NCBI RefSeq assembly: GCF_001640805.2
Contig: NC_066833.1
Coordinates: 8,913,215-8,977,214 of the forward strand
DNA length: 64,000 bases
Direction: 5' to 3'
Origin: Lates calcarifer
Taxonomy: Eukaryota; Chordata; Actinopteri; Centropomidae
This document shows positions 53,701-61,000 of this stretch, piece by piece (within the stretch, counting starts at the first letter, position 1; each line of letters opens with the position of its first letter). The notes under the pieces were generated by a model that did not search any database, was not told the DNA's origin, and saw only the letters and a program-made list of their open reading frames with translations. A program made the position numbers and the translations under genes.

Positions 53701-55463
53701 TCAACGATGAATTATTCAGATTAAATTAAATTAGACAGATTTACAGAAAAACATTTGGTGATGATTCGTGTCCACAGTAAATAACAAGTGTCATTTGTTT
53801 TTCACCACTGAGCTGAAAAATGCAAAAGCAGAAAAATGAGCTTTATAGAGCTGGTGTAAATCTTGATGTCAAAACAGATGTTGCCACAGTGAAGCCAAAG
53901 ACTGACATCTTGTGGTTACATGATGATGTACACTTTTAATGATGTTGGGAGAAGCTGAGTCTAAATGAAGGACTGGAAATGAGTCTTTAAGTAAAGCAGC
54001 TCTGGGTCCAAAATCCTGTTTGTAAACTGGCTTTGCACAATTTTCCACAAATTCTACTCTGATACCACCACTGCTACTGTGACAACTAATAATCTACATC
54101 CACATTCATACAGAATCTTTTTGCTTTCGAGGGTTTTTAAGGCAGGTTTATACTTGCTGAGGCAAAATATCTCAGCAGAAGCTCTCCTTCAGTTGGAATA
54201 TGGCTGTCTCCCTCCACCCAGAAAGCTCCAGAATAAATCAAAGAGGATAGCTTACACAGGCCTGTGGGGAGCCATGATAACAACACTCACTTTTCAAATC
54301 TGTCAATTTAAGTCTGAGAGCCTGCAGACACTGGACGCAGTCTGTTCCAGACAGACTGAAGCTTAATTTGTGAGTGTGTGGAGGTTTAAGCTCAGAGGAT
54401 GCTTTGAGGTTTGTTTTGAGTCATTATCCTGCTGCAGTGTGAATCCTGCACACCAGAGGCTACGGCATGCCTCTGAAGAATGGAGTGGTACGTCTCCTTG
54501 GTCAGGGCGTAGTCAAATCGGTGCAGGTGTCCAACACCGCCATAAATCTTGGATTCATTAATGTGAAACGCTGGTATTTATTTGCCCACCCTGAGCTATG
54601 GGTCTCGTTTCCCCTCCTCAGAAGAGCTTTAGAAACTCTCGTCCTCTGAGACCAAAGACTTTTGTTCTTTATTTAGCTAATTCTGCCTGTGTGTGAAGTT
54701 GCTCTTCCACCTCTCAGGAAACTGAGCTCGATCTTCTGAGGGTCACTTTTGGTCTGCCTGACTCTGAAAGTGTTGTAGACTTCCGTGCACTGCCCCTTTA
54801 GAAACCTTCAGTCTCGCCTTCCTTTGACACTGAGGAAGCTCTCTTTGCTTAGAAAAACTATTTGACTTCTGACACTTTCACTTAGTTCTGATGCCATTTT
54901 TCCCTCAATCACAATGAAATTTAATAAGCAATGCTGTGTAGGAAACACGAGGAACAGCCTTCTCTATCACAGGTGGATCACCTCCCACTTTAACGATGAC
55001 TGACAATGAAAACAGTTATTAGTAGCAATGTAAAACCTCAATATGTTCTGGATCTCACTGTGATTTGCAGAGCTGAAGCCTAAAGAGGTGTGCTTCAGTC
55101 CTATCGACAGAGGGACGTGTCACGGTGTAGAGAAGAGGTTTGCGTACAACCCTGAGACCAGGAGGTGCCAGATGTTTCACTACAGTGGATGTGGGGGCAA
55201 CAGGAATAACTTCCCAGACCGGAAAAAGTGTTTTAAAAAGTGCATTGGAAGAAAGGGTACGATTATTAACGACATCACTTTCATTTTGTTCCAAAAATGT
55301 AGTGAGTGATTTCTCCTTATGAGATTTAACTTGTAATTTGTGATCTTTAAGAGAACAGAAACTAAATGATATGTCATCGCTCTGCTCTGTTGCAGCTCAT
55401 GGGATTAAGGTGATCCGGATAAGGAGGAAAAACTTAGGCAGCATTGTTCATCGCTCAGTCTGA
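22563..55463 (+). CDS. tfpi: Tissue factor pathway inhibitor (TFPI), three Kunitz domains, seven coding exons, one apparent frameshift
   Basis: Secreted anticoagulant serine-protease inhibitor. In vertebrates K1 binds factor VIIa/tissue factor, K2 binds factor Xa, and K3 plus the tail bind protein S and cell surfaces. Coding segments: 22563-22650, 40970-41170, 50702-50879, 51778-51855, 52300-52359, 55071-55256, 55396-55463, all with GT/AG borders and phase-1 junctions. Ignoring one extra base in the K2 exon, the total is 858 nt (285 aa plus stop); an optional 45-nt microexon at 43584-43628 would give 300 aa, near the roughly 304 aa of mammalian TFPI alpha. Each Kunitz domain has six cysteines at BPTI-like spacing (5-14-30-38-51-55). 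TFPI rather than TFPI2 is favoured because K2 is canonical (CRG, TRYF, GGC), introns are long and two linker exons separate K2 from K3. The apparent +1 frameshift near 50809 means the gene is not intact as written. The tfpia/tfpib assignment cannot be settled here. Confidence 0.9.
23705..23741 (+). repeat. (TA)n microsatellite
   Basis: About 18 TA units in tfpi intron 1. Confidence 0.9.
24032..24044. promoter_or_regulatory. CTCF-like binding motif in tfpi intron 1
   Basis: TGCCCTCTGGTGG is a full match to the reverse of the degenerate CTCF core CCASYAGRKGGCR. It lies about 1.4 kb into intron 1. A single motif match occurs by chance fairly often, so function is inference. Confidence 0.35.
28200..28892 (-). 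mobile_element. Tc1/mariner-type DNA transposon relic
   Basis: The left end has the signature GGCTTCAGAAAGTATTCAGA (28205-28224). A 22-bp inner terminal-repeat segment at 28342-28363 is matched exactly in inverted orientation at 28871-28892. Between them, 28440-28790 is antisense to pieces of a Tc1 transposase gene with the middle missing. The outer right terminal repeat is lost. No intact frame. In tfpi intron 1. Confidence 0.75.
31735..31872 (+). mobile_element. SINE-like teleost repeat fragment
   Basis: CATTCACACCTACAGGCCAG at 31748 followed by TTAGAGTCACCTGAACCTAA, then GTGAGCTAACCGCTGCACCA near 31842 and GTGCCGCC, is the familiar order of an abundant fish interspersed repeat, internally shortened. 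Family assignment is from recall. In tfpi intron 1. Confidence 0.5.
36420..36860 (-). mobile_element. Tc1/mariner-type transposase pseudogene fragment
   Basis: The minus strand reads A-H-H-L-T then FSAAGTGRLVRTEGRMNAAK (around 36460-36550), a characteristic Tc1 transposase segment with the GRLV and MNA motifs. Upstream on the minus strand, 36600-36810 carries an earlier part (TCATCAGACCAGAGAATCG and flanks in antisense). Frameshifts and a C-run at about 36529-36537 break it; no terminal repeats were found nearby. Confidence 0.75.
37779..37800 (+). repeat. (TG)n microsatellite
   Basis: Pure TG run in tfpi intron 1. Confidence 0.9.
40207..40230 (+). repeat. (GT)n microsatellite with one GG interruption
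   Basis: GT run about 0.7 kb upstream of the K1 exon. Confidence 0.85.
40970..41170 (+). CDS. tfpi: tfpi exon 2: Kunitz domain 1 (P1 Lys)
   Basis: A 201-nt phase 1-1 exon encoding residues 30-96 of the model. The Kunitz fold cysteines are C43, C52, C68, C76, C89 and C93, exactly matching BPTI spacing. The reactive loop is G-P-C-K-A-I, so P1 is Lys53, as in the factor VIIa-binding domain of vertebrate TFPI. The RFFFN strand, Y-G-G-C-G-G-N and NNFETLE motifs are all present. The short acidic and hydrophobic stretch before C43 resembles the mature N-terminus of TFPI. The acceptor is a tandem CAGCAG (see findings), and the donor is TCAG followed by GTGAGT. No defects were seen. Confidence 0.95.
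42005..42480 (-). mobile_element. Short degraded LINE fragment, same family type as the copy at 15 kb
   Basis: Starts with TTCAATTCAAATTTTATTTG, the usual 3' tail of these teleost LINEs in antisense. At about 42405-42445 it has GTGTCATCTGCGTAACAGTG, which corresponds to the antisense of the reverse transcriptase Y-A-D-D-T region also seen near 15610-15630. The part between is largely deleted or replaced. Lies in tfpi intron 2. Confidence 0.5.
43584..43628 (+). CDS. Candidate tfpi microexon: linker between K1 and K2
   Basis: A 45-nt segment with a long pyrimidine tract and AG immediately upstream (43561-43583) and GTGAGG immediately downstream. It is phase 1-1, so it inserts without breaking frame. 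It would add 15 residues (begins E-H-S-L-M-P, ends C-Y-V-A-A) between K1 and K2. That makes the inter-cysteine linker 23 residues, against about 20 in human TFPI, where a small linker exon lies at this point; without it the linker is only 8. An unpaired Cys in the linker is a point against. The splice signals and phase are seen directly; use in transcripts is inference. Confidence 0.35.
43648..43702 (+). repeat. Inverted (GT)n / (CA)n microsatellite pair
   Basis: A GT run at 43648-43664 and a CA run at 43686-43702 are complementary and about 20 bases apart, so the transcript could form a hairpin. It lies right after the candidate microexon at 43584-43628. Confidence 0.8.
47318..47366 (+). repeat. 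49-bp direct repeat, copy 1
   Basis: CTGAAATATTGAGGTTCTCT onward through CTCTGGAAC is repeated at 48220-48267 with one substitution and one single-base length change. Unclassified interspersed repeat. Confidence 0.7.
47865..48005. mobile_element. Partial MITE copy (internal segment)
   Basis: Contains GTTAGCTCGTCTTAGCACAA, GCCTGGCTCTGTCCAGAG and CCTACCAGCACCTCTGGAG in the same order as the copy at 62.1-62.3 kb. Ends not recovered. In tfpi intron 2. Confidence 0.5.
48220..48267 (+). repeat. 49-bp direct repeat, copy 2
   Basis: Near-identical to 47318-47366. It lies at one end of a segment (48050-48270) that may be a separate interspersed element following the MITE fragment at 47.9 kb. Confidence 0.7.
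50212..50233 (+). repeat. (TA)n microsatellite
   Basis: About 10 TA units, 470 bases upstream of the K2 exon. Confidence 0.9.
50702..50879 (+). CDS. tfpi: tfpi exon: Kunitz domain 2 (P1 Arg), with +1 frameshift
   Basis: Encodes the factor Xa-type Kunitz domain. Before the break the frame gives D-D-K-N-P-C, then G-P-C-R-G (P1 Arg112), TRYFF and C127. The conserved FFYGGCFGN block is split: after the Tyr codon at 50806-50808 one extra T (50809) shifts the frame so GGC reads as W-W-L. Dropping to the next frame restores GGC, NANNF and the last two cysteines up to the donor at 50880-50881. Exon length is 178 nt; 177 would keep the phase 1-1 rule obeyed by every other internal exon. The acceptor is pyrimidine-rich (CTTTTCCTTCCTAG). 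Either an assembly or sequencing indel or a real inactivating mutation. Confidence 0.9.
51778..51855 (+). CDS. tfpi: tfpi linker exon a between K2 and K3
   Basis: A 78-nt phase 1-1 exon bounded by ATATAG and G|GTAAGA. It encodes 26 residues (V156-T181) rich in Ser, Thr and Val, with no cysteine and no recognisable domain. Low-complexity hydrophilic sequence is typical of the K2-K3 spacer of TFPI, which is poorly conserved in sequence, so identification rests on position, splice sites, phase and the continuous frame from K2 to K3. Confidence 0.75.
52010..52258. mobile_element. MITE copy in the short intron before tfpi linker exon b
   Basis: The right end TTTCCCAAAATGTTGAACTT (52231-52250) closely matches the right end of the copy at 62.7 kb. 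Inside are GATTAGCCTAGCTTAGCATG and GTTGACACCACTC, typical of the family; the left terminus is eroded and the middle is shortened. It fills most of the 444-base intron. Confidence 0.6.
52300..52359 (+). CDS. tfpi: tfpi linker exon b between K2 and K3, with N-glycosylation sequon
   Basis: A 60-nt phase 1-1 exon (acceptor CCTCTCAG, donor AGAG|GTGAGA) encoding G182-R201, acidic and Gln-rich, ending LNDTNQDAR. N194-D-T is a canonical N-glycosylation sequon; mammalian TFPI is also glycosylated in this spacer. If the K2 frameshift is real, the shifted frame passes through linker exon a without a stop and terminates here at TAA 52343-52345. The exon starts about 40 bases after the end of a MITE copy in the preceding intron. 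Confidence 0.75.
52475..52677 (+). CDS. Candidate alternative 3' terminal exon of tfpi
   Basis: After a plausible acceptor (GTCTGTTCTCAG, ending at 52474) the phase-1 frame stays open for 67 codons, including the one completed across the junction, to TAG at 52675-52677. It begins D-Q-T-H-T-D-T-E-Q, continuing the hydrophilic Thr/Asp/Glu composition of linker exon b, then turns basic (SRRQQ, FRR). No donor of the right phase is present, so it would be terminal, giving a K1-K2 form without K3. It is not hydrophobic, so not a GPI-type beta end. No canonical AATAAA was seen close behind. Chance openness of this length is a few percent. Confidence 0.25.
54370..54830. mobile_element. Possible old DNA-transposon relic in tfpi intron before K3
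   Basis: The style of this segment (CATTATCCTGCTGCAG at about 54422, GGAGTGGTACGTCTCC, CTCCTCAGAAGAGCTTTAGA) resembles internal parts of teleost Tc1-like copies, but no terminal repeat or protein motif confirms it. Could be plain intron sequence. Confidence 0.25.
55071..55256 (+). CDS. tfpi: tfpi exon: Kunitz domain 3 (P1 His)
   Basis: A 186-nt phase 1-1 exon encoding residues 202-263. Six cysteines at canonical spacing start at C209; motifs include SPIDRG, RFAYNPET and YSGCGGNRNNF. The reactive-site position after the second cysteine is His219 (G-T-C-H-G), not the Arg/Lys typical of inhibitory Kunitz domains. K3 of mammalian TFPI has no known protease target and binds protein S, so relaxation at P1 is plausible. 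The end of the domain is strongly basic (RKKCFKKC, then GRK). The acceptor is GATTTGCAG and the donor is G|GTACGA, somewhat weak at +4 and +6. Confidence 0.93.
55396..55463 (+). CDS. tfpi: tfpi last coding exon: C-terminal basic tail and stop
   Basis: Encodes A264-V285 then TGA (55461-55463). The tail contains K-V-I-R-I-R-R-K, a shorter basic cluster than the long Lys/Arg tail of mammalian TFPI alpha, which mediates heparin, cell-surface and factor V binding. The acceptor is TCTGTTGCAG. The tail is not hydrophobic, so this end is alpha-type rather than a GPI-anchored beta-type end. Confidence 0.8.
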
Positions 55464-56100
55464 ACACTTGGCTCTGCATTAGGTTCTGCACTGCTGTGGA
55501 TTCACCTGTATTTATGTTCTATATTTTATTTGTAGCTTTACTCATACTGGTGTTTTGTAGTGCAACGTTACCTGTGTAAAAATAACCTGTAGTGACTGAA
55601 TCATGATCCTCATTGTTTCAATGTCTCACTGACAAAAAACAGATTTGTTTTTCTGTTGTTTCGCAGCTTTCTGCACTGATGTAATATCAGTTATTCTTTA
55701 TACAGTGCTGTGTTATGATCATACTGATATAAATATTTTACTGTAACCTTTAAGAAAAACACCAAAGTTATGATCTGTTTTTATCTTCAGCAGCTAAATG
55801 TTTGTGTGCACTGTGTATTTACAGGAACTGATGCTTTTCTACACTGGTTCTGGTGAAGCTTCACTATTGTTTATCAATGTGAATAACAGCATTAGCAGAT
55901 TGAAGTGAACGATCCTTGTTCCAGGATCAGTGACAACAATATACAGAATGTTCTCAAACATTAATCCAGAGGCCGTGTCCTCGCTGCATAAATCAACCAA
56001 GAAGTAATGAATGTTTTATTTTTGTCAGATTAAGCATGAACATTTTTTCTTTTCATTTTAATCAATATTATGCAGCTCAATAAATCACTCTCATGGTATT
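55464..56100 (+). other. tfpi: tfpi 3' untranslated region
   Basis: About 640 nt from the stop to the expected cleavage site. AT-rich with several ATTTA-like stretches and no open frame of note. The 3' end is inferred from AATAAA at 56079-56084 and the GT-rich tract after it. Confidence 0.65.
56079..56084 (+). terminator. Polyadenylation signal AATAAA for tfpi
   Basis: Canonical AATAAA followed about 15-40 bases later by a GT/G-rich downstream element (56096-56122). A second AATAAA lies at 56212-56217 and could serve a longer transcript form. Confidence 0.65.
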
Positions 56101-56979
56101 GTTGGTGTTGTTGGAGGGGGGGAACAGAAGGGGGCAGTGTTGTGTAAGGTAAGTTTTCAGTCGCTCTGCACTGTGTTTGCTTCACTGTGTTATGCTGTAA
56201 AGATGTTCTAGAATAAATCCTCAGGATCTCCTGCCCTCAGGTTTCACCTGTGTTAGAGTTTCCTCTCAGCGTTTGTTATAATAAATACAAACAACAACAA
56301 CACCAGAGTTTCTATGGGTCTTAGAAGTGAGACGTGAAGAGCAGTGTGTAGAAATGACTGTATGGTCCTGAGGACACGCACGTCAAAGCACAAGGAAGAC
56401 GATGGGACTGGTTTGTGTCACTGCAGTTTTGACCAGTGAATGAAGAAAAAGATCTGTATTTCCTCACCAGAGTTTAATCAGAGAAAGCTGTGCATGTTGG
56501 GAAATAAAATCTGAAACCACAGTTAGAACCGTTAACCTCCAGCCGTGCTGATCCCATCCAAATCCAAAGATGTCACTCATGGTGACAGAGAGTTTCTGCC
56601 GGACTCTGCTGTCTCTCAGCTCATTGTGGTGAACATGACGGATCTTTCCCTCAGGAGCTGGTGGAGACCAGAGCAGAGCTAAAAGGAGAGTGGATACTGA
56701 GGAGCAAGATCTGATCTGGTCTGTGCTGTGAGACCATGTCCATTACTGGACCAGTTCTCTGACCCAGAGGCTCAGCTGCACGGGTTACAAGCTCAAATCA
56801 GTTTCCCTCCTCAAGTGCCCATGAGCAAGACACAGCATCTTCATCAGTGAGGAGCAGAGCTGAGTCTGCCGCTGAGAAGCACACGGATCAGCAGCTCTGA
56901 ATCAGAGTGTGGGAGTTGAGCGGCAGACCATCCTGCGCTGTGTGGAGCTGGCCTCAGCTCCCAGATCCTCAGCTGTAGG

Positions 56980-57750
56980 CTACAGTGTGATGTAACAGGA
57001 AGTAGTGGGTTGCCTTTCCAGCGTCAACCTGACAGCCGCCTCAGCTGCGCTCAGTGAGCGCCGGAGATCTGCGGTGATCGCTTCTCTCTGCCGGAGCCGA
57101 GGAGGAGGAGCAGAGGACGCTTTGGGGGACCGCCTGGAGAGTTTACTCCGGTTCAGATCAGACCTCCTGCGCCGCGGTTGGATTTTTCTCTCTGGTAGGA
57201 CGCGCTGAAGCGGGAGTGTGAATTGTGTGCGATGCTGCTGTGTTAGTCCAGTGCTTCGGGGGCTCTGAGCTGCAGTGTTGTCGAGTAGAATGAGTCCAGA
57301 GTTGACAGCGCGTTCTGTCCACGGTCTGTGTGTATCTGCCCGGATTACAGAGCCGAGGAGCGCGCCTTCATACGGTCTGCTCATGCCTCAACACTAATGT
57401 GAGCATCCGTAAGAGGGTCCAGTCTGCACGGTCCCTGCATGTGGTAAATATGGATGGCAGAGGACCGGACTGAGTCTGTGGGTCATACAGCGGATCATAC
57501 GCGTTTATCCAGGTCTCCCTCTCCGCTTCACGGAGCCTTTACTCACGATGCGTTAGACTGAGCGGGTGATGGCTGAGGGTTTCTCACTCTGCAGTAAGAT
57601 GGAAGTGCGTAAAAGCCTTTTAGCGGAGGTAAACCTGCGCACGCACAGATTATCTGAACAACTTAATGATCGATTCTAACATCAGCGCGCACGCATGGCT
57701 GACCCGGCCAGGCTTAACGGTACACGCACGGATCGCTCAGTGTAGCAGCC
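56980..57750. promoter_or_regulatory. CpG island, probable promoter of the next gene
   Basis: Many CpGs across about 750 bases (for example GCGCCGGAGATCTGCGGTG near 57057, CTGCGCCGCGGTTGG near 57167, and scattered ACGCACGG), starting about 0.9 kb after the tfpi poly(A) site. Possible first-exon donors include GCGGAG|GTAAAC near 57628 and CAGAG|GTGAGT at 58051/58052. In mammals CALCRL lies downstream of TFPI on the same strand, so a calcrl-type gene is a guess; no coding exon of it was recognised before 64000. Confidence 0.5.
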
Positions 57751-57948
57751 CTGACATCAGTTCTATCATGAAATAATCAGTGAGAGAGTGTGTGTGAGGG
57801 GCTGAGATGCTCGGAGTGACTGCTCTGAGATCAGCGGTGATTCAGCTCCATTCACAGCTCAGGCTTTGATGTAAGCGCATGGTTACATAAGCAGCAGCGG
57901 ATTTGGACATGCTGGAAGTTTGTGGGCTGGACAGTAAAAACGAAAGGG

Positions 57949-58008
57949 GATGATGGTGATGGTGATGGTGGTGATGGTGGTGATGGTGATGGTGAGGAGG
58001 AGGAGGAG
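57949..58008 (+). repeat. GATGGT hexanucleotide-type repeat then GAG run
   Basis: Imperfect repeats of GATGGT and GGTGAT with a (GAG)n end, just beyond the CpG island. In one frame it encodes an Asp/Gly/Glu tract, which is a by-product of the repeat. Confidence 0.85.
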
Positions 58009-58059
58009 AGCCGCTGGCTCTGTACAGTCGTTATGAAGGGACAGAGCAGAGGTGAGTCC

Positions 58060-61000
58060 CAGGCCACAGAGCAGATTGAGAGCAGGAGTGAAGTCTTCCT
58101 GCAGGCACACAGCTGTTCAGATGCATTAACTACAGTGTCATGTAATGGAAATAACAAAGTGGCTGACACGTCTTTAAACTTTGTTCTAAATTGTTTTAAT
58201 TGTTTAAAACCATCCATCAGTCTGTGTGGTTAAAACAGAACTACAGCAACATGGAACTAAACCAACTGTCAGGACTGTGGAGAGGGTGTGATCAGGTTTG
58301 ATTGAATAACACTCATCACATTTTACTCCAAACGTTGCTAAATACTGTCTGATGCACAGACGAACATGACGTCACCTCACACTTAAAAACCAATGGGAAG
58401 AAAACAACAGATGCACAGACACAGAGATCTCTTGTGAAATAACCAAGACCTGTTTAAACCCCCTCTCCTCTCCTCTTTGTAGGAGACTGATTGAGAAAAT
58501 GTGTTTTTAGGGCCTTTCAAGTGAATCAGTTGCAACATCGCTCACGTGTTGTGGCCTGAAGAAAAGAAACTGGAGAAATGAACAGAACATGTATTTTCTG
58601 CTTCCCTGTCTCTGTGATGTTGTCGTGTTTCCTCAGATTTATCTTTCTCTTCACCCCTGAGTTAGAACCACTGTGCTGCAGCTCTGCTGTTCCCTGTGCC
58701 ACATGAATGTCGCTCCACTTTCTGCATCAACATGTTGCCAGTGACATAAACGTGAAGTAGATCCTGTTGATCTTGAAGCGCAGGGATACAAATGATTGTA
58801 AATACCACACAGAGAGCCTGGTAAAACCTGCGTTCTTACCTCACTGTCCATGCATGTCAGCTCTCGGGACATTTTGGACAGTGAACGCATCAGAGCTGCC
58901 AGTTGGCAGCACTGTCAGATGAGCCTGTGAGGCCTCCTCTGCTCTGACATGGTCTGATTTTCCGGGCCCTGCACTGAACGCTGGAGCTGATCGTGCGGTG
59001 GGAATGTCGTGCAACCTGTCGCATTCAACCCCCGAACGGTCACACGGAGTGTTTACAGCCCGAGTCCAGAAAGAGGCGATTAAATGTGGGTGAGACAAAG
59101 GTCTTGGTGGAATAGCTCCCAGAGCCCCTGCTATCTCCAGGGAATGGTCGCTCTGTTACTAAAGCAGTGGCATTTAAGAGGCTGCACTGGTGGAATCTCA
59201 TTCACACAGCAGCTCTGTGCCTCACAGGGTCAAACAGCAGGGCTGACTTTCTTTCTTCCCTCCATGTAGGAGCAGCTGTGGTCACATTCTGCCTCCCTAC
59301 AGACAGTGCAGGTACAGAAACCACCAGATTCACGGCCGCAAGAGTAACGACGATGCTCATGAAACCTGACCCCTCATAAATCAGTGGAGGCTCACGGGGC
59401 TTCTGCAGCCTGCATCTGATCGATTGCTGTGGACGCTGGAGGAGCTCTCACGTAACAATTTCATGTTCCTCCAGCATCTTTTCCTGTCCGTCAAACGCAT
59501 TCAAGTCGAACCTTTATTGTGCTCCAACTCGGATCAGATCAACAGCCCAGGTATACGTCATATGTTTTTTCCTGCCTGCTTCCATCGGGCTGAAGTTATC
59601 GTGTTACACAAAAGCACAATGATGTACATATGCACCTGTGCTCCCCTCAGGTTCTGGATTCAGTTTCGGGGATGTGAAACCTTTTGAGGTCATTTTTTCC
59701 CCTCATACATTATGGAGGGTCTTTTTCTTTTTTCTTTCCCCTCCAGTTTTTAATTTCAGTGCACACGGTGCCTGACGACACCTTCTCATGGGTTTCTGTC
59801 TTCAGAAGCAGCATCTGCCTGCAGAGCTTGGCAGTGTGAGCTGCAGTGCTTTGTGGAGGATGGAGGTCAGTGGGGAAGAGGCTGTTCCATGTCTGTGTGA
59901 GCAGTGACACAGGCTTCCTGATTTACTGTGTGGGAGGGGGCTTCTGGCATATGGAATAGAGGAAATGGCTCTGTGTGTCTGTCTGTTTATCTTCCAAAGG
60001 TGAACCTTCAGTCCTGTATAATGGGAGTATTGAACCACAGTCATTTTGTAGTCTAAGGTCTCGTAACGCAAAATTACCATATCCTGTTCTTGGGGATTTT
60101 ACAGTGCATTACTGAATAATTTGTTAGAGAAAGTGCAGAGACTTCAGGTTTTGAAGAGCTCCCATTTTCCAGCCACTACACTCGGCTCTGAACTCCTCTT
60201 CCACTCGGCGTTTTCTGCTGCTATGAGCACATGTCTGCAGCAGACATTTCTGCTGGATCTCCAATTAGCTAACTTACTCTACTGTGAAAATGTGACTATT
60301 ATTATTGTCAAAGCCAGGCTGCCGTAAGCTGTGCCAAAATCCTCTCTGTATTATTGCAGTGAATTGGTTTCCAAGGTTAATAAAAGTCCCAAATTGCTCA
60401 GCTCCCCTTTAAAAGATGATAGTATTATTGTCCATATTATGTATAATAATCACAACTCCCAGTGTGACCTGTGTGAATACTCGGTTTCGACTGGCTGATT
60501 ACTTTACACTCTCCTGTCTCGTTTTTGTTTCATCTGTCTTACATTCAGCCATCGGCTCTGACCGTCAACGTAGAGCTTTAACAGTTAGAAATGAGAAAAT
60601 GAAACCTAATCCATCTGTAATTTGATCTTTTTTCAAGTGTTCAAGCAAAATTGCGCAAAATTTTCTGGTTCCAGCTGAAATGTGAGAGTTTACTGATTTT
60701 CTTTGTCATATATGAAATGAAATTGATCGTTTTTGATCCTGAATCATCATCATAGCCTCTGAAAGACTGAATTTTAACATTTCATTGATAGATAATTAAA
60801 ATAATAATTAGTTGCTGCCCTGCTGATGGTATTGGTGGTTGTTTTTACAAAACCCCTAACATGTCAGATCATTACATTATTATCACTACTATGAAAAGAG
60901 TAATGATCATTATTTTCATAGTAGCTCACACATGTAAGTAGTTAAATGTTTTTGTTACACAAACCCGCAGCATTCAGAGCAACCTGAGCCTGTTAATAAT

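Larger units (their letters stand above)
52360..55070 (+). other. tfpi: tfpi intron before K3 (about 2.7 kb)
   Basis: Holds the candidate terminal exon (52475-52677), a short CpG-rich patch around 52540-52720 and a possible transposon relic at 54.4-54.8 kb. A 136-codon open frame at 53.3-53.7 kb has no recognisable domain. Confidence 0.65.

Noticed and set aside
53319..53729. 136-codon + frame in the intron before K3
   Set aside because: Overlaps another + frame, no motif, no Kunitz cysteines, no in-phase splice sites.
40961..55463. Assignment of the Kunitz gene to TFPI2 rather than TFPI
   Set aside because: TFPI2 has an atypical K2 with an insertion, and a compact gene; here K2 is canonical with CRG and TRYF, introns are long, and separate linker exons are present.
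56980..57384. 134-codon minus-strand open frame in the CpG island
   Set aside because: GC-rich islands lower stop-codon frequency; Arg/Ser/Pro-rich composition with no domain, and it overlaps another open frame on the opposite strand.
60416..60625. Open frame starting with a hydrophobic, signal-peptide-like stretch, possible first exon of a calcrl-type receptor
   Set aside because: No good splice donor in the frame, no receptor motif, and AT-rich DNA often encodes hydrophobic runs by chance.
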